A stretch of DNA of 15,670 bases from Bacillota bacterium (GTDB lineage Bacteria > Bacillota > Clostridia > Peptostreptococcales > Anaerovoracaceae), in contig JAEDMR010000026.1 in assembly GCA_016302925.1 (NCBI GenBank), positions 1-15,670 on the forward strand. The letters are read 5' to 3'. Positions 1 to 5,760 of this stretch are shown here, piece by piece. The first letter of the stretch is position 1. Every line of letters starts with the position of its first letter. A model generated the notes under the pieces. The model was not told where the DNA came from. It was given only the letters and a program-made list of their open reading frames with translations, and searched no databases. Position numbers and translations under genes: made by a program.

Positions 1-934
1 ACAGATTGGCCGGATTCGGCTCGATCAGCTTCCCTTTTTCTTCGGCTGACAGATCTTCTGTCAGCCGTTCGATGAAGTATGGGCTGACCAGCACCATGGC
101 GGCCTGCGCCGGCGGGGCTTCAGCTCCGCAGCCGATGCGGATGTGCTGCTGCAGGCGCCTCTTCATTCGTTCCAGCTCCCTTTCCCGGTTCAGCCGGATC
201 GTCTCGAAGACCTGCCCCAAGAGATATTCTTCGAGAAATGCTTCCGGCAGCGACTCGTCATCCAAATACACCTCTGCATCCATGCGTGCAAACTCCGGCT
301 GCTGCCGCAGCGCCAGAAAAGGTGCAGCCGCCACCCCGCGGGCAATGACCAGAAGCTTCCCGGTTCCATGTGTATCCTCGGTTCCATGTGTATCCTCCGT
401 TCCACGTGCCTTCTCCGTTCCACGTGCCTTCCCTGCTGCCGTCAATGCTTCGATCCGGAGCAGACCGCCGTAATATGGGCCGGCAATGCGCCAGACACTT
501 TTTTTCGTCAGTTCCTCTGACTTTGGACCTGTCGCTTTTACCGCCAGTTCCACGAAGCCGTCTCTGCCCTGCCGCCGGGCGCGCAGCACGGAAACCGGCG
601 TGCGGCAGCCAAGGGCTTCTGCCATCAGATACGCACCCGGCCTCTGGCATGCCTCGGCAAACCCGGCAGAAACAGCCAGACGGACGACGAATAATCCATT
701 TCCATAATCGATTTTTTTCAGCACTTCTGTTTCCCATAGACTATCTGGCTCTCGGGAAACCGCTGTTTCTCCCCGCCGCATATATTCGGAATAGGGACAG
801 ACACCCTGCCATCCGGCAGCGTCTTCGCAGCTGCATCTGCCGGTTCTGGTCATGGTGCATGTATAACACTGGCCAGCAGCCATCAAGTGACAGGGGCACC
901 GCAGGGAGCCTCTGTCCACACAAACATATCCCAC
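1..934 (-). CDS. Cys-rich FAD/NAD-binding oxidoreductase-like protein (sulfide/dihydroorotate dehydrogenase electron-transfer-like), 3' end beyond the window
   Basis: An open frame starts at a GTG (934-932) placed 6 nt after AGGAGG (946-941) and runs 311 codons off the left edge without a stop. The first 50 residues are Cys-rich (C5, C13, C15, C23, C26, C34, C36, C46, including CPCH and CxCE patterns), which suggests metal or Fe-S binding. The middle (about 70-210) resembles a ferredoxin-reductase-like FAD/NAD module: a GPYYGG stretch near 152, then GKLLVIARG near 192. The visible end (KLIEPNPANL) fits a family in Clostridia that continues into a Cys-rich [2Fe-2S] segment, but that part is outside the window. 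I therefore infer an electron-transfer flavoprotein of unknown partner. Residues about 169-192 are four short repeats (KARGTE twice, DTHGTE/G twice) inserted between the two modules, encoded by 18-bp tandem units. The gene lies 46 nt downstream of the carboxypeptidase gene and is probably cotranscribed with it. The family call is from recall of similar proteins, so moderately sure. Confidence 0.7.
   Translation of the reverse strand, partial: MGYVCVDRGSLRCPCHLMAAGQCYTCTMTRTGRCSCEDAAGWQGVCPYSEYMRRGETAVSREPDSLWETEVLKKIDYGNGLFVVRLAVSAGFAEACQRPGAYLMAEALGCRTPVSVLRARRQGRDGFVELAVKATGPKSEELTKKSVWRIAGPYYGGLLRIEALTAAGKARGTEKARGTEDTHGTEDTHGTGKLLVIARGVAAAPFLALRQQPEFARMDAEVYLDDESLPEAFLEEYLLGQVFETIRLNRERELERMKRRLQQHIRIGCGAEAPPAQAAMVLVSPYFIERLTEDLSAEEKGKLIEPNPANL
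361..432 (-). repeat. Four in-frame 18-bp tandem units (AABB) inside the oxidoreductase gene
   Basis: Units lie at 361-378, 379-396, 397-414 and 415-432. The first two are identical (CGGTTCCATGTGTATCCT on the plus strand). The last two are CCGTTCCACGTGCCTTCT and the same sequence ending in C. The A and B units are related to each other. This looks like duplication of a two-unit ancestor followed by local duplication or homogenisation. The length is a multiple of three, so the frame is kept. Confidence 0.95.
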
Positions 935-980
935 TTTTAACCTCCTGCTGTCTCACGCTCGCATACACAATTTTCTTCTC

Positions 981-2060
981 TCACGGTTTCGATGTCTCCA
1001 GCACCGCGAATCCGTAGTCCATCAGAGCGTATGCGTCCTGGAACCAGTTCCCGTCATTGAGCACCACGGCAATGACCCGGTGACCATCCCGGCTGGCGGA
1101 AGATACCAGCGTTCTGCCGGAGGCTTTGGTGAACCCGATTTTCACGCCGTCTCCGCCCTCATACTGAAATACGGTCTTGTTCTTATTCACGAAGGTGCGC
1201 GTCGCGCTGCCGTCGTTGATTACCTTCTCTTTACTGTCCGCAAGCGTTTCGTCCCTTTCGCTGCTCCACCTTTGTGTCCCTGCAATCTTTCGAAAATCTT
1301 CCCGTTTCATGGCTTCCCGGGCTATGTACGCAAGATCCCTTGCGGTGGTATAATGCTCCCCATCATACAGACCGTTTGGATTTACGAAATGGGTTCCCCG
1401 GCAGCCCAGCTCTGCCGCACGCTGGTTCATCTGTTCCACAAAATGTTCCACACTTCCGCCCACACAGGCTGCCAGCGCCACGGCGCTGTCATTTCCTGAC
1501 TGGAGCATCAGACCGTAAAGCAGCACCTCCACTGACACCCGTTCTCCTGCTTTCAGATAAAGGGAGGATCCTTCCACCCCCTGTGCCTCTGCCGGTACGA
1601 TGATCTCGCTGTCCAGTCCCAGTTCCAGCTCTTCCAGTGTTTCCAGAACCACAAGCGCGGTCATGATCTTCGTCGTGCTGGCCGGATACATCTTCTGATC
1701 AGCACTCTTTTCATACAATACCGTTCCGTCTTCCCCGTCGATGAGAATCGCCGCCCCTGCTGAAACGGACGGTGCTGTGACTGCTGTTTCTCCGGGTTCC
1801 GTTTTTACAGCAGGGTATCCGTCTTTTGCCGCAGTGTATTCACCTTTTACTGCGGGAAATCCGCCGCCGTCCACGCCGGCTGCTTCCGTAAGAACTTTCC
1901 GGATGGCCAGAACGGACAAGAGAAGGATCAGAATCACAAAAACCGTGACCAACAGCCAGGCAGCTTTCCGTCCGGCTCCCGGTTCTGTTTCCTGTCTCCT
2001 TCCCGGTTCTGCCCCTTGTTTCCTCTTCCGATGCGTTTTCATTGAAATACATTTTCTCAT
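981..2060 (-). CDS. D-alanyl-D-alanine carboxypeptidase (penicillin-binding protein, peptidase S11 family)
   Basis: This protein of 359 residues should trim the terminal D-Ala from peptidoglycan stem pentapeptides outside the membrane. The active-site SxxK is S128-T-T-K131 in PASTTKIM, and the second motif SGN is at 188-190. The third motif, normally KTG, reads K307-I-G309 (KIGFT), an uncommon variant from one base change (ACC to ATC). The N-terminus is basic, followed by one hydrophobic segment (about 34-54) that probably acts as an uncleaved signal anchor. A Pro/Lys-rich linker (about 60-98) leads to the catalytic domain. The protein ends soon after that domain, so the usual C-terminal PBP5 domain is absent. 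The ATG at 2060 follows GGGAG by 7 nt; a second in-frame ATG lies at codon 7. It has its own long upstream region and is followed by the Fe-S/flavoprotein gene. The family is certain, but the exact paralogue (DacF/DacB type) cannot be told from sequence alone. Confidence 0.93.
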   Translation of the reverse strand: MRKCISMKTHRKRKQGAEPGRRQETEPGAGRKAAWLLVTVFVILILLLSVLAIRKVLTEAAGVDGGGFPAVKGEYTAAKDGYPAVKTEPGETAVTAPSVSAGAAILIDGEDGTVLYEKSADQKMYPASTTKIMTALVVLETLEELELGLDSEIIVPAEAQGVEGSSLYLKAGERVSVEVLLYGLMLQSGNDSAVALAACVGGSVEHFVEQMNQRAAELGCRGTHFVNPNGLYDGEHYTTARDLAYIAREAMKREDFRKIAGTQRWSSERDETLADSKEKVINDGSATRTFVNKNKTVFQYEGGDGVKIGFTKASGRTLVSSASRDGHRVIAVVLNDGNWFQDAYALMDYGFAVLETSKP

Positions 2061-2312
2061 TTCTCTGCTCCCTACAGCAGTTTACGGGATTTCAGAGGTT
2101 ATATTCCGACTTTTTCATCTGGAATGGATGTGCTGCAGAAAGAACAACCCGTCCATATGGACCCTTTTTTTCAAAAAAAGTATGTGTTGTCCTCTCTGGT
2201 TTTCGTAAAAAAACGTGTGAATCATCGTTTTTTCACCATTTTCACAGCGTTTCCCCTGTTTTTTCCGTCGGCAGCACATGCTTTTTTGCTTTTTTTATAT
2301 CCACACGTATGT

Positions 2313-2328
2313 GTTAGCATATGCTAAC
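2313..2328. promoter_or_regulatory. Perfect 16-bp palindrome GTTAGCATATGCTAAC, operator-like
   Basis: The two 8-bp arms are exact reverse complements. On the minus strand a TATAAA box (revcomp of 2294-2299, in GGATATAAAAAAAG) lies a few bases downstream, so the palindrome would overlap the -35 region of a promoter reading toward the carboxypeptidase gene. TTAG...CTAA half-sites resemble sites of DtxR/MntR-type metal regulators; that comparison is only an inference. A role as a binding site is likely, but the regulator is unknown. Confidence 0.5.
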
Positions 2329-2371
2329 CTGCCACCCGCCCCTTGGAAGAATTTACGGCAGCCCGGCATAT

Positions 2372-2417
2372 AAGAAAGTCGACTTCGCCGATTAGATTCT
2401 TATCGGTAGACTTTCTT
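2372..2417. repeat. Hairpin with 9-bp outer stem and 5-bp inner stem
   Basis: AAGAAAGTC (2372-2380) pairs with GACTTTCTT (2409-2417), and CCGAT (2388-2392) pairs with ATCGG (2402-2406). An alternative pairing, TAAGAA (2371-2376) with TTCTTA (2397-2402), competes with the outer stem. No clear U-tract follows on either strand, so it is not an obvious terminator. Confidence 0.6.
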
Positions 2418-2418
2418 G

Positions 2419-2456
2419 TTATTCCGGAAATATCGTTAACGATATTTCCGGAATAA
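2419..2456. repeat. Perfect 38-bp palindrome with no spacer
   Basis: The arm TTATTCCGGAAATATCGTT (2419-2437) is followed directly by its exact reverse complement (2438-2456), centred on GTTAAC. It sits 5 bp from the adjacent terminator stem and 1 bp from the neighbouring hairpin. It could extrude as a cruciform, act as a dimeric operator, or be a small mobile-element remnant; sequence alone does not decide. Confidence 0.85.
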
Positions 2457-2496
2457 TAAAAAGACCTTGGGAAACAGAGGTTTCTTCAAGGTCTCT
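2457..2496 (-). terminator. Rho-independent terminator of the J-domain/mtnA/EamA/scpAB unit
   Basis: The outer stem AGACCTTG (2462-2469) pairs with CAAGGTCT (2487-2494), and the inner stem GAAAC (2471-2475) with GTTTC (2480-2484). On the minus strand it is followed by TTTTTATTA. It lies about 50 nt downstream of the stop of the 270-residue hypothetical gene. Confidence 0.85.
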
Positions 2497-2547
2497 TTTA
2501 TGCTTCTCATATGCTCCTTTTTTCAGGCTGCAAGCGATGTCACGGAA

Positions 2548-3360
2548 TCAGTCCATAGGAACGATGGTGCCGTCTTTTTCCTTCCTGACCTTTTTTCCGT
2601 CCCGGTCCACCAGCTGTATTTCCAGCTCATCCTGGACATACAGGTCAATGGCATTCAGCAGCGCCCTGGCTTCTTCCGACTGCTGCTTTCTGGCTGCATC
2701 CAGGCGTTCCAGCACTTCCAGCTGTTTTTTTGCAGCCGCCTTTGCTTCCGATCCCTGCTTCAGCATATCTTTCAGGGCATATCGTCCTGTTGCGATCCAG
2801 AATGACACAGGCTCATTGCCGTAAAATGTCTCCCATTCCCAAATTCTTCTGCCGCAGGAATAGCCCGGGCGCCTCGTGAATCCAGAGTTTGTATGAATCA
2901 CCTTCATATAGAACGCGGCCTTTTCGTCTGCGGTTCGGCAGTAGATGTCCACCTTGTCTGTGAGCATCAGATGGCAGGCCACCGCAGTATTGGTGAACAT
3001 ATACTTGCGGATGATCGTATCGCGTTCCTCCTGCGTCTGTGCCAGTGCAGCCAGAAAATATTCCTGGTTCCGGCAATCCCTGCCTTTCCCCTTTTTCAGC
3101 GCCTGCTCAACAGCCTCAGGCCGGCAGGCATTCCGAAGCAGATCTGCCATGTGCCCATGGTTGATCTTATTCTCCATCGGTTCAATCATATACAGGAATT
3201 TGGGATCCTTGTAGTCCGTAATGCCGCCCAGATACATATCCCACAGAATATAATAATCATCTTCTCCCAGCATACACGGCCATTTCTGCAGAACTTTTTC
3301 CTGCTTTTCAATGATCTGCATGATTCGCTCCTCCAGAGAGCTCGGTCCAAACAGTCCCAT
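2548..3360 (-). CDS. Hypothetical protein, last gene of the scpAB unit
   Basis: I do not recognise this 270-residue protein. It has no signal peptide or membrane segment, so it is probably cytoplasmic. It looks mostly helical, with a Trp/Tyr-rich stretch around 165-195 (RRIWEWETFYGNEPVSFW). A probable coiled coil follows at about 204-240 (Lys/Glu/Ala-rich), and then a short charged beta-like tail (245-268). Six scattered Cys do not form a clear metal site. The ATG at 3360 is preceded by AAGGAGG with 8-nt spacing, a strong signal. It follows scpB by 41 nt and is followed by the terminator at 2457-2496, so it is cotranscribed with the segregation genes. That position does not prove a role in segregation. 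Confidence 0.8.
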   Translation of the reverse strand: MGLFGPSSLEERIMQIIEKQEKVLQKWPCMLGEDDYYILWDMYLGGITDYKDPKFLYMIEPMENKINHGHMADLLRNACRPEAVEQALKKGKGRDCRNQEYFLAALAQTQEERDTIIRKYMFTNTAVACHLMLTDKVDIYCRTADEKAAFYMKVIHTNSGFTRRPGYSCGRRIWEWETFYGNEPVSFWIATGRYALKDMLKQGSEAKAAAKKQLEVLERLDAARKQQSEEARALLNAIDLYVQDELEIQLVDRDGKKVRKEKDGTIVPMD

Positions 3361-3401
3361 ACTTATGTCCTCCTTGTTGGTCTTTCTGACTGCACTTCGT
3401 C

Positions 3402-4007
3402 CTATATCTCAATCTTCATCTGGCCTTCCATAATCGGATTTCCGTCAGAATCCTTTTCCACTTCCACTTCGACATCCGCTGCCATGACGCCTTCCAGATC
3501 ATCAATCGGCGGCAGTTCCTTCAGCGAAGAAAAGCCGAAGTTCTTCAGGAACGCGTCGGTAGTTCCATAGAGGATCGGCCGTCCCACCGCATCGGAGCGT
3601 CCTTTCTCGCAGACCAGTTCCTTCTTGATCAGGCCGTCCATGACCCGGTCGCACTTGATTCCACGGATTGCCTCAATCTCTCCCTTGGTTACCGGCTGCT
3701 TATACGCCACAATGGCCAGAACCTCCAGCGCGGACTGAGACAGCCTTCTGGCCTTCACCGGCGTGCAGAGACGTTCGATGTAGTCGGCGTTTTCCTCCCG
3801 GGTGACAAACTGGAACGCCTTGTTCACTTCCCGGATGACGATGCCCCGGCCCTCCTGCTCGTACTCTTTCTGCAGTTCCAGAAAGCAGTCGTAAATCTCC
3901 TGCCGGTTCATATTGAAAACATCTGCTGCCGTCTTTACGTCCAGAGGCTCGCCCCAGACGAACATCATGGATTCCAGCGCAGATTTGATGCTCTTTTTAC
4001 TGGCCAT
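3402..4007 (-). CDS. scpB: Segregation and condensation protein B
   Basis: ScpB is the second kleisin-associated subunit of the SMC-ScpAB condensin complex, which compacts and separates newly replicated chromosomes on the nucleoid. At 201 residues it matches the family (about 180-200). It shows the typical N-terminal part (SIKSALESMMFVWGEPLDV) and two winged-helix domains, with the conserved segment LSQSALEVLAIVAYKQPVTKGEI... near 93-115 and GRPILYGTT... near 143-150. The C-terminal tail is acidic and lysine-rich. Its start overlaps the end of scpA by 11 nt, with GGAGGG inside scpA as the ribosome binding site, so the two are translationally coupled as usual in Firmicutes. Confidence 0.97.
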   Translation of the reverse strand: MASKKSIKSALESMMFVWGEPLDVKTAADVFNMNRQEIYDCFLELQKEYEQEGRGIVIREVNKAFQFVTREENADYIERLCTPVKARRLSQSALEVLAIVAYKQPVTKGEIEAIRGIKCDRVMDGLIKKELVCEKGRSDAVGRPILYGTTDAFLKNFGFSSLKELPPIDDLEGVMAADVEVEVEKDSDGNPIMEGQMKIEI

Positions 4008-4866
4008 AGAGTTCTCCCTCCTGTCCCTTTCCTTTCTGTGTTTTCACGCCCTCTGCAGCCTCCGCAGCCTCCGCAAAATCCGCAAAATCCGTCATCCCCG
4101 GCATGTCCAGACTCACCGTGCCGTCCACATTTTGTCCGGCGCTGACCTGAATGTCTCCGTAGGTAGATGCCTGGTCCACCTGCACGATCCGGTTCTTCGC
4201 CATCTCCAGCAGTGACATAAAGGTGACCACCACATCGTACCGGTCCTTTTTATCCCGGATGAATTCCCGGAAGCTGAACACCTGCCCCAGGCTTTTTCGC
4301 ACCATGGATGCAATATAGGAGATCCGTTCCTCCATTCGCGCACGTTCCCGTTCGATCCGGGTGTAATGACGGCGCACCGAATCCACCTTCTGTTTTTTCT
4401 GGAGAAACAGGTTGAAGGCACCGGCAAACTGCCGCAGATCCAGACTGAGGTACTCGTCCGGCTGCTCCAGATAGGCGGAGATATCCTCCTGGGGCTTGGC
4501 ATAAATATGGGAACACCGTTCTTCTTTCTCCTGCAGCATCTCGGCGGCATTCTTAAATTTCTTGTATTCCAGAAGTCTTGCCACCAGTTCGCTTCTCGGA
4601 TCCTCTTCCACCACACTGCCGTCGCCCGGATCCACCACCCGCGGCAGAATCATCTTGGATTTGATTTCGATCAGCGCCGACGCCAGCACCATGAATTCCG
4701 AGCCCACATAGACATCCATTTCCTGCATGGTACGGATATAGGCCAGGTACTGACTGGTGATCTCACTGATGCGGATATCATAAATGCTCATTTCCGCATT
4801 TTCGATGAGATAGACCAGCAGATCGAAGGGACCCTCAAAAGATTGCAATCTGACTTTATAGCTCAT
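3997..4866 (-). CDS. scpA: Segregation and condensation protein A (kleisin)
   Basis: ScpA is the kleisin that bridges the SMC heads and binds ScpB in bacterial condensin. The N-terminus (YKVRLQSFEGPFDLLVYLIENAEMSIYDI) is the family hallmark and binds the SMC neck. The C-terminal winged helix includes the segment RYDVVVTFMSLLEMAKNRIV. At 289 residues it is longer than the usual 240-260. The extra length is an acidic, Ala-rich tail containing DFA-DFA-EAA-EAA, encoded by four 9-bp tandem units, then a Lys/Glu-rich end. The ATG overlaps the stop of the EamA gene as ATGA (4-nt overlap), giving coupled translation. Confidence 0.97.
   Translation of the reverse strand: MSYKVRLQSFEGPFDLLVYLIENAEMSIYDIRISEITSQYLAYIRTMQEMDVYVGSEFMVLASALIEIKSKMILPRVVDPGDGSVVEEDPRSELVARLLEYKKFKNAAEMLQEKEERCSHIYAKPQEDISAYLEQPDEYLSLDLRQFAGAFNLFLQKKQKVDSVRRHYTRIERERARMEERISYIASMVRKSLGQVFSFREFIRDKKDRYDVVVTFMSLLEMAKNRIVQVDQASTYGDIQVSAGQNVDGTVSLDMPGMTDFADFAEAAEAAEGVKTQKGKGQEGELYGQ
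4055..4090 (-). repeat. Four 9-bp tandem units (AABB) in the scpA tail
   Basis: On the plus strand the units are GCAGCCTCC twice (4055-4072) and GCAAAATCC twice (4073-4090). They encode Asp-Phe-Ala twice and Glu-Ala-Ala twice in the non-conserved ScpA C-terminus. The A and B units share GCA...TCC. Confidence 0.9.
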
Positions 4867-5756
4867 ACGGTTTCTTCTCTGCTTTCCTGATAGTTATAGT
4901 AGAGCAGGGCTCCCACCACGATGATGCAGCCCACAATTTCATAAAGTGCCGGGATCTGTCCCAGGCAGATCACTGCCACCAGAATGGAAAAGACCGGATC
5001 ACCCGACTCGATGGTCGACACATATAACGAGTTCACATGGCCGATGCACATATTGAACACCGCATGACTGCCGATCTGGCAGATAAATGCCATCAGCACC
5101 ACGTACAGGTAGTCCTGGAAGGTGTAGCCCAGGATTGGTGTTCCGCTTGCCATGACGCCCCCCGCAAAGCATACCCAGCAGGCGCTGAACACCAGCAAAA
5201 CATATATGTCTCCGTTCACGGTCTTTCTCGCGGCATCCCCCACAGAAAAATACAGTCCCATAAACATACCTGCCAGGAATCCCAGAATGTTTCCGGCCAG
5301 GTGGCCGCCGGCCAGGGTATTCAGGTCGAATCCCATGATAATCGCACCGCCGCATAGTGCCACGAGGATGGCCAGTACGGATTTCCAGCTGACTTTTTTC
5401 TTCATGATGAAAACGGTTACCAGCAGAACCACCAGCGGATGGAGGGATGCCAGTACCGCTGCACTGGCCACATTGGTCAGCTTCACTGCGCTGAACCAGG
5501 AAAAGAAGTGACCGAAGAGGAACACACCCGACAGTACGCATAATCCCAGATCCCGACGGCGGATGGCCTTCAGCTGGCTGCGCTTTTCCTCACTGGCCAG
5601 AGCCGGAATCAGAAAAAACGGCAGTGCAATGGTCAGACGCAGGAAACCGATTCCCATGGCGGGAATGGCCGTCATGGCACTGAGCGATCCGGAGGTTGCA
5701 CCGCAGAGTACCGCAATGACCACCGCCATTTTCGCATGTTTCGCAATCAGATTCAA
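4863..5756 (-). CDS. EamA-family drug/metabolite transporter (DMT superfamily)
   Basis: A polytopic membrane protein of 297 residues with about ten hydrophobic segments in two repeated halves, the EamA/RhaT layout. Diagnostic stretches are the Gly/Ser/Pro-rich first helix (LCGATSGSLSAMTAIPAMGIGFLRLTIALP), the end of the first half (SAAVLASLHPLVVLLVTVFIMKKKVSWKSVLAILVALCGG) and its counterpart near the end (TIESGDPVFSILVAVICLG...VGCIIVVGALLYYN). The substrate is unknown; DMT members export amino acids, nucleobases or drugs. I chose the TTG at 5756, with AGAGGTG 7 nt upstream. The TTG at 5777 lies inside the mtnA end with no ribosome binding site, and an ATG at 5729 is also possible. The start overlaps or abuts the mtnA stop. 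A link to mtnA substrates is only suggested by position. Confidence 0.88.
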   Translation of the reverse strand: MNLIAKHAKMAVVIAVLCGATSGSLSAMTAIPAMGIGFLRLTIALPFFLIPALASEEKRSQLKAIRRRDLGLCVLSGVFLFGHFFSWFSAVKLTNVASAAVLASLHPLVVLLVTVFIMKKKVSWKSVLAILVALCGGAIIMGFDLNTLAGGHLAGNILGFLAGMFMGLYFSVGDAARKTVNGDIYVLLVFSACWVCFAGGVMASGTPILGYTFQDYLYVVLMAFICQIGSHAVFNMCIGHVNSLYVSTIESGDPVFSILVAVICLGQIPALYEIVGCIIVVGALLYYNYQESREETV

Positions 5757-5760
5757 AATA

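Larger units (their letters stand above)
2061..2547. other. 487-bp intergenic region: carboxypeptidase leader plus palindrome cluster
   Basis: No convincing gene is present; short open frames on both strands lack ribosome binding sites and are low-complexity, T/F-rich. Reading on the minus strand from 2547, it holds a terminator (2462-2494), a perfect 38-bp palindrome (2419-2456), a second hairpin (2372-2417), a 16-bp operator-like palindrome (2313-2328) next to a TATAAA box, and about 250 nt of A/T-rich leader before the carboxypeptidase start. A 12-bp palindrome GTCCATATGGAC sits at 2151-2162 within the leader. Confidence 0.7.

Noticed and set aside
361..432. Possible CRISPR-like array
   Set aside because: The repeats are contiguous 18-bp units without spacers and lie in frame within a coding sequence.
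258..737. Minus-strand frame of 159 codons at the left end
   Set aside because: It is in a different frame from the GTG-started gene that has AGGAGG and Cys-rich Fe-S features; its translation is Arg/Gly-rich low-complexity.
2151..2162. 12-bp palindrome GTCCATATGGAC followed by a T-run as a plus-strand terminator
   Set aside because: The stem is short with no loop, and no plus-strand gene ends nearby; it may only be part of the carboxypeptidase leader.
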